Part shown: positions 5,847-13,893 of the stretch, piece after piece
How the letters are laid out: each line of letters begins with the position of its first letter
Position numbering within the stretch: position 1 is the first letter of the stretch
DNA from: PALSA-894 sp034669145
GTDB taxonomy: Bacteria > Pseudomonadota > Alphaproteobacteria > Rhizobiales > Xanthobacteraceae
Length of the DNA: 64,000 nt
Reading direction: 5' to 3'
NCBI GenBank assembly: GCA_034669145.1
Contig: JAXDNY010000182.1
Location: forward strand, 43,125-107,124
Made by a program: the position numbers and the translations under genes
The notes under the pieces: generated by a model
The model's database searches: none
What the model was told of the DNA's origin: nothing
Seen by the model: only the letters and a program-made list of their open reading frames with translations

Positions 5847-8819
5847 ATGGCGAAATCCCCCGACTCACGGAAAGGCAAGGACCCGGCGCGTCCGACGCGC
5901 GCGAAGGCGGCGCGCGAGCCGCTGGCGCCGATCGCGCCCGCGCTGGAGAAGCTGCTCAATCCCGGCATCGCCAAGGGAACCGCGGGCGTCGGCTCGGGAA
6001 CCGGGCTGAAGCCGCCGCCGGACAATTCGTTCGACCGGCGCGCGGATTTTTCCGCTGCGCACACGGCGCGGAAGTCGACGCGCGAGGCGCAGGGTTCTCC
6101 GTCACCCTCCCCTGCAGGGGGAGGGTCGGCCACCGCAGGTGGCCGGGGTGGGGTGCCAAATGATTCACCCCCACCCGGATCGCTGCGCGATCCGACCTCC
6201 CCCCACCGGGGGGAGGTAAAGGGCTTCTCCGAAGCCCCGCAATCCCCCTACACCTCCGATGCCGAGCTGATCGAAGCCTCGCCGGAACTCGCGCGCGCGC
6301 TCGGGCTCGACGGCGACAGCGTGTCGTTCCCGGAGCCGCAGTTCGAGCGTCCGAAGCGCGAGCGGCGCTGGGTCGAGCGCGGCGATATTTCCTCGATGGG
6401 CGTCGCCGCCACGGCGGAGTCGCTGGAGAACCTGCTGCGCGAAGGCCGCGCCGAATTCAAAGGCGCGATCGCCTGGACGCCGCATCGCCCGGAGCGCCCG
6501 GAGAAATCCGAGGGCGGCCGGCGTCTCGTCATCAAGTCCGATTTCGAACCGAAGGGCGACCAGCCCGAGGCGATCAAGGAGCTGGTCGAGGGCGTGCGGC
6601 GCCACGAGCGCAATCAGGTGCTGCTCGGCGTCACCGGCTCGGGCAAGACCTTCACCATGGCCAAGGTGATCGAGGCGACGCAGCGCCCCGCGCTGATCCT
6701 CGCGCCGAACAAGACGCTCGCCGCGCAGCTCTATGGCGAGTTCCGCAGCTTCTTTCCCGACAACGCGGTCGAATACTTCGTCTCGTATTACGACTATTAC
6801 CAGCCCGAGGCCTACGTCCCGCGCACCGACACCTACATCGAGAAAGAGTCATCCATCAACGAGCAGATCGACCGCATGCGCCATTCGGCGACACGCGCGC
6901 TGCTCGAACGCGACGACGTGGTGATCGTCGCCTCGGTGTCGTGCATCTACGGTATCGGCTCGGTCGAGACCTATTCGGCGATGACGTTCGCGCTCAAGCG
7001 CGGCGAGCGCATCGATCAGCGCCAGCTCATCGCCGATCTGGTCGCGCTGCAATACAAGCGCACGCAGCACGATTTCTATCGCGGCTCGTTCCGCGTCAGA
7101 GGCGACACGCTCGACATTTTCCCCGCGCATTATGAGGACCGCGCCTGGCGCGTGAACCTGTTCGGCGACGAGGTGGAGAGTATCGAGGAGTTCGACCCGC
7201 TCACCGGGCAGAAGACCGACGAGCTGCAGTTCGTCAAGATCTACGCCAACTCGCACTATGTGACGCCGCGCCCGACGCTCATTCAGGCGATCAGCGGCAT
7301 CAAGCAGGAGTTGAAGTGGCGGCTCGATCAGCTCAACGCCGCCGGCCGCCTGCTCGAAGCGCAGCGGCTGGAGCAGCGCACCACCTTCGATCTGGAGATG
7401 ATGGAGGCGACGGGGAGTTGCGCCGGCATCGAGAACTATTCGCGCTATCTGACCGGCCGCAAGCCGGGCGAGCCGCCGCCGACGCTGTTCGAATACGTGC
7501 CCGACAATGCGCTGGTGTTCTGCGACGAGAGCCACGTCACCATCCCGCAGCTTGGCGGCATGTACCGCGGCGACTTCCGCCGCAAGGCGACGCTGGCCGA
7601 ATACGGCTTCCGCCTGCCCTCCTGCATGGACAACCGGCCGCTGCGCTTCGAGGAATGGGACGCGATGCGCCCGCAGACCGTCGCGGTCTCGGCGACGCCG
7701 AGCGAGTGGGAGATCACGCAGGCCGGCGGCGTGTTCGCCGAGCAGGTGATCAGGCCGACAGGCCTGATCGATCCGCCGGTCGACATCCGGCCGGCGCGCA
7801 CGCAGGTGGACGATCTGGTCGGCGAACTGCGCGCGACCGCGCAGGCCGGCTACCGCGCGCTCGTCACCGTGCTGACCAAGCGCATGGCCGAGGACCTCAC
7901 CGAATACCTGCACGAGCAGGGCATCCGCGTGCGCTACATGCACTCCGACATCGACACCATCGAGCGTATCGAGATCATCCGCGATCTGCGCCTCGGCGCG
8001 TTCGACGCGCTGGTCGGCATCAACCTCTTGCGCGAGGGCCTCGACATTCCCGAATGCGCACTGGTCGCGATCCTCGATGCCGACAAGGAAGGTTTCCTGC
8101 GCTCGGAAACCTCGCTCATTCAGACCATCGGGCGCGCGGCGCGCAACGTCGACGGCCGGGTGATCCTCTACGCCGACAGCGTGACCGGCTCGATGGAGCG
8201 CGCGATCGCCGAGACCAACCGCCGCCGCGAGAAGCAGACCGAGTACAACATCGCGAACGGCATCACGCCGGAAAGCATCAAGCGCTCGATCCATGACATT
8301 CTCGACTCGGTGTACGAGCGCGACCATGTGCTGATCGGCGTCAACGGCGGGCTCTCGGGCCTGGAGGAGGCCGCCACCATCGGGCACAATTTCGAGGCGG
8401 TGCTGGCCGACCTCGAAGGCCGCATGCGCGCCGCCGCCGCCGACCTCGACTTCGAGGAGGCCGCGCGGCTGCGCGACGAGATCAAGCGCCTGCGCCAGAT
8501 GGAGCTGGCGGTGGTGGACGACCCGACCGCCAAGCGCCCCGCTTTACCCTCCCCTGGAGGGGGAGGGTCGCGCACCGCAGGTGCGCGGGGTGGGGTGAGC
8601 AAATCGCGCGTGCACAAGCCCGCGCTCGACGAAATGGGGATCGCGACCTGGCACGAAGTGCTGCCGCACCGCGACGGCGCGAAGGCTCCGCGCAAGCCGA
8701 CGCTCGACGAAATGGGCCCCGGCGTGGAGTCGATCCCGCATCGGGGCGGCACACGCAAGCCGGGCTCGACGCTCGGCCGGCCCGGCATGCGCGGCGGGTT
8801 CAAGAGGAAGGGGCGGTAA
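5847..8819 (+). CDS. uvrB: UvrABC excision nuclease subunit UvrB, extended at both ends
   Basis: DNA-damage recognition helicase-like subunit of nucleotide excision repair. At 990 aa it is about 320 residues longer than E. coli UvrB. The extra length is a roughly 220-residue N-terminal region and a basic C-terminal tail of about 100 residues. The core is intact: Walker A GVTGSGKT (261-268), the hairpin region YYDYYQPEAYVPRTDTYIEK, DESHVTIP, GINLLREGLDIPE and QTIGRAARN, plus a C-terminal UVR helix pair (LDFEEAARLRDEIKRLR). The ATG at 5847 is used because residues from earlier starts have no homologous character. Two palindromic repeats are translated within it, at residues about 85-126 and 900-918. 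Cytoplasmic. Confidence 0.96.
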   Translation: MAKSPDSRKGKDPARPTRAKAAREPLAPIAPALEKLLNPGIAKGTAGVGSGTGLKPPPDNSFDRRADFSAAHTARKSTREAQGSPSPSPAGGGSATAGGRGGVPNDSPPPGSLRDPTSPHRGEVKGFSEAPQSPYTSDAELIEASPELARALGLDGDSVSFPEPQFERPKRERRWVERGDISSMGVAATAESLENLLREGRAEFKGAIAWTPHRPERPEKSEGGRRLVIKSDFEPKGDQPEAIKELVEGVRRHERNQVLLGVTGSGKTFTMAKVIEATQRPALILAPNKTLAAQLYGEFRSFFPDNAVEYFVSYYDYYQPEAYVPRTDTYIEKESSINEQIDRMRHSATRALLERDDVVIVASVSCIYGIGSVETYSAMTFALKRGERIDQRQLIADLVALQYKRTQHDFYRGSFRVRGDTLDIFPAHYEDRAWRVNLFGDEVESIEEFDPLTGQKTDELQFVKIYANSHYVTPRPTLIQAISGIKQELKWRLDQLNAAGRLLEAQRLEQRTTFDLEMMEATGSCAGIENYSRYLTGRKPGEPPPTLFEYVPDNALVFCDESHVTIPQLGGMYRGDFRRKATLAEYGFRLPSCMDNRPLRFEEWDAMRPQTVAVSATPSEWEITQAGGVFAEQVIRPTGLIDPPVDIRPARTQVDDLVGELRATAQAGYRALVTVLTKRMAEDLTEYLHEQGIRVRYMHSDIDTIERIEIIRDLRLGAFDALVGINLLREGLDIPECALVAILDADKEGFLRSETSLIQTIGRAARNVDGRVILYADSVTGSMERAIAETNRRREKQTEYNIANGITPESIKRSIHDILDSVYERDHVLIGVNGGLSGLEEAATIGHNFEAVLADLEGRMRAAAADLDFEEAARLRDEIKRLRQMELAVVDDPTAKRPALPSPGGGGSRTAGARGGVSKSRVHKPALDEMGIATWHEVLPHRDGAKAPRKPTLDEMGPGVESIPHRGGTRKPGSTLGRPGMRGGFKRKGR
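6105..6217 (+). repeat. Palindromic element inserted in frame in uvrB (N-terminal copy)
   Basis: Within the uvrB frame, CCCTCCCC-TGCA-GGGGAGGG is followed by a second hairpin GGCCACC-GCA-GGTGGCC and GGGGTGGGGTG. A mirrored CACCCCCACC...CCTCCCCCCACCGGGGGGAGG half then completes the unit. It is translated as SPSPAGGGSATAGGRGGV plus about 25 more residues. The first 52 nt match the C-terminal copy (8547-8598) at 47 positions, in the same reading frame. Confidence 0.85.
8545..8598 (+). repeat. Palindromic element inserted in frame in uvrB (C-terminal copy)
   Basis: Half-length copy of the element at 6105. Its stems are CCCTCCCC/GGGGAGGG and GCGCACC-GCA-GGTGCGC, followed by GGGGTGGGGTG. It is translated as LPSPGGGGSRTAGARGGV in the same frame as the first copy. 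It sits after the UVR domain, at the junction with the basic tail. Confidence 0.85.
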
Positions 8820-8826
8820 CCATAGA

Positions 8827-8957
8827 CCTCATGGTGAGGAGTGCCAAAGCGCGTCGAAGACTCGCGTAAACGCGCTTTTGGCTGCGCGTCTCCAACCATG
8901 GCCCGGAGTGCTGGCCATTCTTCGAGACGCGTGCTGCGCACGCTCCTCAGGATGAGG
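8827..8957. repeat. Paired palindromic element, copy 2
   Basis: Two half-elements in the order CCTCATGGTGAGGAG...CGCGTCTCCAACCATGG and CCATTCTTCGAGACGCG...CTCCTCAGGATGAGG, each a GC-rich hairpin. It is the same family as 836-938 and 10286-10390. It fills the gap between uvrB and the VOC gene and ends about 20 nt before the VOC start codon. Confidence 0.85.
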
Positions 8958-8977
8958 ACCGAGGAGTAGGATAACCC

Positions 8978-9439
8978 ATGCCCCGTGTCACCGGTATCGA
9001 TCATCTGGTTCTGAGCGTCGGCGACCTTGCGCGCTCGAAGGACTTTTACGGCAAGGTGCTCACTTTCCTCGGCTTCAAGCTGACGCACGACGGCGGCGGC
9101 TTTACCGGCTGGAACAACGGCAAGACGCTGTTCTGGATCGCGCAAGCCGACGCGCAGGGCACCAAGCGCAAATACCGCAAGGGCGACATCGGCTTTCACC
9201 ATTACGCGTTCGAGCTCGCGAGCCGCAATCAGGTGGACGAACTCGGCGCCTTCCTCGGCGAACACGGCATGCCGGTCGCCGATCCGCCCGACAGCTACAA
9301 CGGCGACGATAAATATTATGCGGTGTTCTTCACCGACCCGGACGGCATGCGGCTTGAGGCGATGCACTACGGGCCAGCGCGGAGGCGGGCGGTGAAGAAG
9401 GCCGCAAAGAAGATAGCCGCGAAGAAGCGCAGGGCATAA
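8978..9439 (+). CDS. VOC (glyoxalase/bleomycin-resistance fold) family protein
   Basis: A 153-aa vicinal-oxygen-chelate protein. It begins ITGIDHLVL-like (TGIDHLVLSVGDLARSKDFY) and ends its fold with FFTDPDGMRLEAMHYGP, the typical last strand with a metal-ligand glutamate. H at the start and H/E later could bind a divalent metal. The enzyme activity is not defined by the sequence. A 20-residue tail RRRAVKKAAKKIAAKKRR is strongly basic and unusual for the family. GAGGAG about 14 nt upstream supports the start. Confidence 0.82.
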   Translation: MPRVTGIDHLVLSVGDLARSKDFYGKVLTFLGFKLTHDGGGFTGWNNGKTLFWIAQADAQGTKRKYRKGDIGFHHYAFELASRNQVDELGAFLGEHGMPVADPPDSYNGDDKYYAVFFTDPDGMRLEAMHYGPARRRAVKKAAKKIAAKKRRA

Positions 9440-9518
9440 AGGGCCGGGACGCGCATTCGCCGGCATTTGCCCCCGCGCGTTAACACTCTGTCCAGCGTCG
9501 CGCGGCTAGGGTGCTGCG

Positions 9519-9920
9519 ATGCACACGGGTCTGTTGATCTTGCGCTGGGTCGGCGCGGTCGTTCTCGCCTTCCACGTCTATCTGGTGGCGCTGGGGTTCG
9601 GCGTGTTCGTCGCCCGGAAACTCGGGATGGACGGGGACTGGTCCATCGCATCCGCCACGATGGCGGCCGCGATCGCGGGCGCGCTGCTCGTTCCGCGCGA
9701 GCAGCGCTGGAAAGCCGCGCTGGCGATCTGCCTCCTCGCTCTGCTCTATCCTGTTTGGGTATTTCTGCACGCCGCCTCCGCGGGCCGATTGAGCGCCGGG
9801 GGTCTCTCGGCTCTGCTCTACACCCTGACCGGCGGCTACCTCGCCTGGTTTTTCGTCAAGAGCGGCTTTGCCGGACGCCATGATGGCCGGGACGCGCCCG
9901 GCCATCGTATTACTCCCTGA
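9519..9920 (+). CDS. Small integral membrane protein of unknown function
   Basis: A 133-aa protein with about four hydrophobic helices (LLILRWVGAVVLAFHVYLVA, ASATMAAAIAGALLVP, AALAICLLALLYPVWVFL, ALLYTLTGGYLAWFFV) and short polar loops. No catalytic motif is recognised. Its 3' end converges with the frameshifted SEC-C gene on the other strand. Upstream lies an 80-nt gap after the VOC gene, so co-transcription is possible. Confidence 0.55.
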   Translation: MHTGLLILRWVGAVVLAFHVYLVALGFGVFVARKLGMDGDWSIASATMAAAIAGALLVPREQRWKAALAICLLALLYPVWVFLHAASAGRLSAGGLSALLYTLTGGYLAWFFVKSGFAGRHDGRDAPGHRITP

Positions 9921-10158
9921 AAGTAATCATCCCGGTTCGCGCCGTCATGGCGGCCCGACCGCATGCAGCACGCGTTGAAACCGGCGCGTCGAGCCGCACG
10001 GGCACAGATCGTTGCGGCCAAGCTTCTCGGTCAGCTCGACGTCGCCATGGACGAAACGTCGGCCGCGCTTGACGCGTGTCTCGGAGGGGTAGGACTTCCG
10101 CCGCTTAGACGTGATGTCGAAAGCCGGGGAGGTCGTCGAAATCGCGATGCTTGCGCAT
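9836..10158 (-). pseudogene. Frameshifted small SEC-C metal-binding protein
   Basis: A strong ribosome site (GGAGGCCGCC before ATG at 10158) starts MRKHRDFDDLPGF. The frame then breaks near 10118 and resumes as DITSKRRKSYPSETR...GRNDLCPCGSTRRFQR. It breaks again near 9970 and resumes as CCMRSGRHDGANRDDYF. The pieces join into one SEC-C (SecA C-terminal-like zinc) protein if one extra base is removed at each site. The final frame stops at 9836, overlapping the convergent gene, so the native 3' end is uncertain. Either a decayed gene or two sequencing errors. Confidence 0.7.
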
Positions 10159-10285
10159 GGCGGCCTCCATCGAAAAAGCGGCCGGATTGGCCGCGCGGGG
10201 TTGCTAGCATCCCGACGGCAACCAATCAACGCCAAGGAAAAAGGCACATCCGGTTCAAACGCAAAAGGCGGTAGCCACACAAGGT

Positions 10286-10390
10286 CCTCATCCTGAGGAG
10301 CGGCCAAAGGCCGCGTCTCGAAGGATGGCGGCATACTCCGAGCCTTTGGCCATCCTTCGAGGCTCGCTTCGCTCGCACCTCAGGATGAGG
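10286..10390. repeat. Paired palindromic element, copy 3
   Basis: CCTCATCCTGAGGAG, a hairpin, CGCGTCTCGAAGGATGG, then CCATCCTTCGAGG, a hairpin, CACCTCAGGATGAGG. Third copy of the family at 836 and 8827. It lies 46 nt upstream of the MFS gene start. A stray partial copy, CCTCATGATGAGGAG, at 11746-11760 supplies the ribosome site of the next gene. Confidence 0.85.
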
Positions 10391-10436
10391 AGGGAGCGCG
10401 TGGCGGACAGCGCGAGAATGCGCTAGCCACGCATCG

Positions 10437-11678
10437 ATGAGTGAGCAGTCTCCGTCACCCGCGCCGCCCGAGCACGGCACGCCGCGCCTCGCCGTCGTGG
10501 TGCTTGCGCTGGCCTTCCTGCTGATGGCGCTGGCGCGCGGCATGAGCGAGACCTTCACGGTCTTCCTGCTGCCGATCTCCAGCGAGTTCGGCTGGGATCG
10601 CGCACAAACCGTCTCGGTCTACTCGATCGGCGCGCTCAGCGTCGGTCTTGCGGCGCCGTTCGTCGGGCGGCTGTTCGATCACTCCGGGCCGCGCGCCGTC
10701 TACGCCATCGGCCTTCTCCTGATCGGGGCGGGATTTTCCGCCGCAGCCTTCGCGCAAGCGCTGTGGCAGTTGCAGATCAGCATCGGCCTTGCGGTGGGCC
10801 TCGGCAGCGCATGCCTTGGCCAGGTGACCGGCTCGCTGCTGGTCAGCCGCTGGTTCGGCCCGCGGCTGCCGACTGCGCTGGCGGTGGTGGCATCGTCGGC
10901 CGGCCTCGGCGTCTTCCTGCTGGTGCCGCTCGCGCAGATCATCCTCGATCACGCCGGCTGGCGCGGCGCGTATCACATCCTCGGCGGCGTGATGCTCGCC
11001 GTCGTCGTGCCGGTGATCCTGCTGCCGTGGCGGCGCATCGCCGCCGGGGCCGGACACATCGCCCGGTTGGTGCAAACGCAGGCGGGCGACGATACCTGGA
11101 CGCTCGGCAGCGCGATGCGCCATCACGCGTTCTGGTCGCTGTTCAGCATTTTCTTCTTCACGTCGCTCGGCATGTTTTCGATCTCGGTCCAGGTCGTGAC
11201 GTATCTGGTCGAGGTCGGGTTCTCGCCGCTGCAAGCCGCGACCGCCTGGGGATTTTCCGGCGTGCTGCTGGTGATCGGCATGCTGACTGTGAGCTGGCTC
11301 GACGGATTGCTCGGGCGCCGCCGCGCGATCCTGTCGGCTTACACCCTCACCGTCATCGGCATCCTGATGCTGTGGGCGCTCAGCCGCCACCCGACCGTCT
11401 GGCTGCTCGGCGGATTCCTGTTCTGCTTCGGCAGCACGATGGGGTCGCGCGGCCCGCTTGTCGCCGCGGCCGCGATGTCCATCTTCCGCGGCAAGCGCGT
11501 CGGCACCATCATGGGCACGATCTCGATCGGCATGGGGCTCGGTTCGGCCATCGGCTCATGGGCCGGCGGCCTGATCCACGACTGGTCGCAGAGCTACGAT
11601 CTGGTGTTCTGTTTCGCGCTCGTGAGCGTCATCTGTGGTATGACGCCGTTTCTGGTCGCGCCGGCATTGCGGCAGTGA
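10437..11678 (+). CDS. MFS transporter
   Basis: Major facilitator superfamily permease, 413 aa, about 12 membrane helices. The N-half carries the motif-A-like loop GRLFDHSGPRAVYAIGL between helices 2 and 3. The C-half loop WLDGLLGRRRAILSAY is its counterpart. The shape resembles the monocarboxylate/oxalate-formate antiporter branch, but the substrate is not assignable. No good ribosome site precedes ATG 10437. The nearest upstream sequence is a dispersed palindrome. It appears to be a single-gene unit. Confidence 0.85.
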   Translation: MSEQSPSPAPPEHGTPRLAVVVLALAFLLMALARGMSETFTVFLLPISSEFGWDRAQTVSVYSIGALSVGLAAPFVGRLFDHSGPRAVYAIGLLLIGAGFSAAAFAQALWQLQISIGLAVGLGSACLGQVTGSLLVSRWFGPRLPTALAVVASSAGLGVFLLVPLAQIILDHAGWRGAYHILGGVMLAVVVPVILLPWRRIAAGAGHIARLVQTQAGDDTWTLGSAMRHHAFWSLFSIFFFTSLGMFSISVQVVTYLVEVGFSPLQAATAWGFSGVLLVIGMLTVSWLDGLLGRRRAILSAYTLTVIGILMLWALSRHPTVWLLGGFLFCFGSTMGSRGPLVAAAAMSIFRGKRVGTIMGTISIGMGLGSAIGSWAGGLIHDWSQSYDLVFCFALVSVICGMTPFLVAPALRQ

Positions 11679-11767
11679 CTGCACCGGCAGGATGGCAAGC
11701 CCGGCGCGCGGCGGCTTCAAGCGCAGGGGGGGCGCTGGTTACGACCTCATGATGAGGAGTGCGACAG

Positions 11768-12601
11768 ATGCCGAACCCGTTACGCCAGCCCCGCGCAGCG
11801 CGCGCCCTCATGCTGATCGCGCTCTCGGCCGCTGCGCCCGCCACGTCGGCCTTCGCGCAGCCCGCCCGGGAGGATCGCATCACGGTCAGCTACGCCGAGC
11901 CGACGAACCCGGCGCACAAGCTCTATCGCGACGTGCTGATGCAATTTCGCGCGCTCGAGGGCATGCGCGATCGTCTGATCTCGTTCCGCTGGCCCCGCCC
12001 GCTCAAGCTCGAAGTCCGGAGTTGCGGCGAGTCGGATGCGTTCTATGACGACGGCGAGATCGTGGTCTGCTACGAGTTCCTGGCCGGATTCTGGAAAGCG
12101 GCGAGTTCTTCGTCACGTCCAGCGAACGTCTCCCGGGCGGACGCGCTGGTCGGGCCGTTCATGGATACGTTCCTGCACGAAGCCGCCCACGCGATGTTCG
12201 ACCTGCTCAAGATCCCCGTGCTGGGGAAGGAGGAGGACGCGGCCGACCTGGTATCCGCCTATCTCATGCTGCAATTCCCCGCGCACGAGAAGCGCGGCCT
12301 CATCCTCGGCGCCGCACACAGCTATGCCAGCGAATTGAACATTCGTAGCGCGCGCGATCTCAACCGGCCGCGGCTGCGGGTCGGACGCCACGCGTCGGCT
12401 GCCAACGAACACTCCACGCCGGCGCAGCGTCTCTACAGCGTGCTGTGCATGGCCTACGGTGCCGACAGCGTACTGTTCGCCCCCGTCGTGCAGCAAGGCT
12501 ACCTGCCGAAGGACCGCGCCGAGATGTGCGACGACGAGTATGCGCAGATCGATTTTGCCTACCGCACGCTGATTGCCCCGCACCAGGACCCGGTGCCCTG
12601 A
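11768..12601 (+). CDS. Secreted DUF4344-type putative metallopeptidase
   Basis: A 277-aa exported protein with signal ALMLIALSAAAPATSAFA. The zinc motif HEAAH (residues 137-141) lies in DTFLHEAAHAMFDLLKIP, followed by EEDAADLVSAYLML with acidic residues placed as a third ligand. Conserved cysteines occur in RSCGESDAFY and CYEF. The family is proposed to be a metallopeptidase, but activity is not shown. ATG 11768 is favoured over GTG 11759 because GAGGAG lies at the right distance before it. That ribosome site is part of a partial dispersed repeat. Confidence 0.8.
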   Translation: MPNPLRQPRAARALMLIALSAAAPATSAFAQPAREDRITVSYAEPTNPAHKLYRDVLMQFRALEGMRDRLISFRWPRPLKLEVRSCGESDAFYDDGEIVVCYEFLAGFWKAASSSSRPANVSRADALVGPFMDTFLHEAAHAMFDLLKIPVLGKEEDAADLVSAYLMLQFPAHEKRGLILGAAHSYASELNIRSARDLNRPRLRVGRHASAANEHSTPAQRLYSVLCMAYGADSVLFAPVVQQGYLPKDRAEMCDDEYAQIDFAYRTLIAPHQDPVP

Positions 12602-13020
12602 GGCGTTGCCGTCGTCGAGCGCGCGATCGCCCGACGAGCGATCACGCCTGAACGAAGGCGAGAAGATCCGGGTTGATGATCTCGGGATGACTCGCAAACG
12701 CGCCGGAGGCCGAGTCGCTCGCCGACCTGGTCAACATGGTGGCGAAGCTGCGCCTCGCGTCCGCGCCATAGCCCCGGCATCTGGCCGGAAGCCAAAGAAA
12801 ACTCTCTCCCGGTGGCCTCGGCCCAACGTCCCCCCCGTTGGGCCGAATTCTTTCGTGGCGAGCGCTACCTCACACCAAGGTAGCGTTGAAACATACCTTG
12901 GTGGAATGGGATGCCGGCGCGCCCGCACACATGTCTCACTGGCAGACATGACGTTTCGCCCATCATGATGGATCCGCCCTGTTTGGGGACGCGGTCCTCG
13001 AACAACAGGACCATCGCGCC
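12602..13020. other. Intergenic region without a convincing gene
   Basis: Several overlapping reading frames are present, but none has a start with a ribosome site plus protein-like composition. The one clear structure is the perfect 10-bp inverted repeat at 12873-12903, entered separately. A short coding-like stretch at about 12640-12740 may be a decayed gene end. Confidence 0.5.
12873..12903. repeat. Perfect inverted repeat, CACCAAGGTA-N11-TACCTTGGTG
   Basis: Both arms are 10 nt with no mismatch, and the loop is GCGTTGAAACA. The stem is only half G+C and no T-run follows, so it is a poor intrinsic terminator. It could be a protein binding site or an RNA stem. It lies about 120 nt upstream of the small secreted protein gene at 13021. 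Confidence 0.7.
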
Positions 13021-13311
13021 GTGACACACAAAACAAGCCTTGCCGCCGTGGCGGCCGCTTTCATTCTCGTCCCGTGGGCCGCATTAGCCCAGGCTGCCGC
13101 TCCGGTCCGCACCATCGTCGATGCGGATGCCGTGCTCACGACGTCGCCGGTCAAGCTCGTGGCTCACCGCACGTCACATGCGCACCCCCGGGTTCTGCGG
13201 GAGCGCCCCGTGTACCTCAACGAACCGAGCGCGTCGGATTTTCCGCCGATCTCGCGCGTGCAGCCGGATAACTACAAGTGGGCCGGTGAGGCGCGCAGCG
13301 GCGGCTGGTAG
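13021..13311 (+). CDS. Small secreted protein of unknown function
   Basis: A 96-aa protein with a clear Sec signal (AAVAAAFILVPWAALAQA) from a GTG start. The mature part is about 70 residues, polar and His/Pro-rich, ending PDNYKWAGEARSGGW. No known domain. No strong Shine-Dalgarno is present, and the upstream CATCGCGCC is weak, so the start is the least certain part. Confidence rests on the signal peptide and sensible composition. Confidence 0.5.
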   Translation: MTHKTSLAAVAAAFILVPWAALAQAAAPVRTIVDADAVLTTSPVKLVAHRTSHAHPRVLRERPVYLNEPSASDFPPISRVQPDNYKWAGEARSGGW

Positions 13312-13456
13312 GCGCCCGCACGCCCGCCAGCGCCCTCGCGAGGGCCGAACTGCAAGCAACACATTGAGCCCGCGCGCCTTCAGGCGTGTGGGCTCCTGTC
13401 GTTGCGGCCGAGCATTCGGAAAGCTCGACGTTGCCGCAGACGGAAGTCTCGCCGCC

Positions 13457-13566
13457 GTCATGCCCGGGCTTGACCCGGGCATCCACGTCTTTGAATCTCC
13501 GAAAGCAAGATGTGGATGGCCGGAACAAGCATGCCCTCGGACTTGATCCGGGGGTCTGGCCATGAC
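13457..13566. repeat. Dispersed palindromic repeat (GTCATGCCCGGG type)
   Basis: Begins GTCATGCCCGGGCTTGACCC and ends TCCGGGGGTCTGGCCATGAC, with GGGCATCCAC and GTGGATGGCC as inner inverted arms. This layout recalls the GTCATxCCCGGG repeats common between genes in Bradyrhizobium-like genomes. It lies just upstream of the orphan higA. Confidence 0.65.
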
Positions 13567-13580
13567 GAAGACGAGAGCAC

Positions 13581-13889
13581 ATGATACGTCGGCGCAAGAA
13601 ACTCGATCCGATCCCGCCCGGCGAAATCCTCTCCGAGGAGTTCATGAAGCCGGGCCGCATCAGTCAAAATCGACTGGCGCGCGACATCGACGTGAACCCT
13701 GCGCGTATCAATGACATCGTGCATGGACGTTCGAGCATCACGGCGTCCATCGCGCTTCGACTCGCCAAGTATTTTGGCACCCCGCCCGAGCTATGGATGA
13801 ACCTGCAATCCGATTACGACCTGCGGCGGGCGCGCATCGGCGATTGGCCCAAGGCCGAGCGCCGCGTGCGGGTGCTGGCGGCGGAGTGA
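13581..13889 (+). CDS. HigA family antitoxin-like regulator without a toxin partner
   Basis: A 102-aa XRE helix-turn-helix protein with the HigA signature DPIPPGEILSEEFMKP, recognition region NRLARDIDVNPARINDIV and AKYFGTPPELWMNLQ. No HigB/RelE frame is present on either side; upstream is a dispersed repeat. Its stop codon is 4 nt from the convergent stop of the MT-A70 methyltransferase. It may be a solitary antitoxin, or a regulator acquired together with the restriction system. It is not a paralogue of close sequence to the higA at 2117. Confidence 0.85.
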   Translation: MIRRRKKLDPIPPGEILSEEFMKPGRISQNRLARDIDVNPARINDIVHGRSSITASIALRLAKYFGTPPELWMNLQSDYDLRRARIGDWPKAERRVRVLAAE

Positions 13890-13893
13890 ACAG

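Noticed and set aside
6849..8387. A 512-residue minus-strand frame over uvrB
   Set aside because: Antisense shadow of conserved UvrB motifs; no domain or ribosome site.
12640..12740. Coding-like ends on both strands in the gap after the metallopeptidase gene
   Set aside because: Short, with no start codon plus ribosome site on either strand; at most a decayed gene end.
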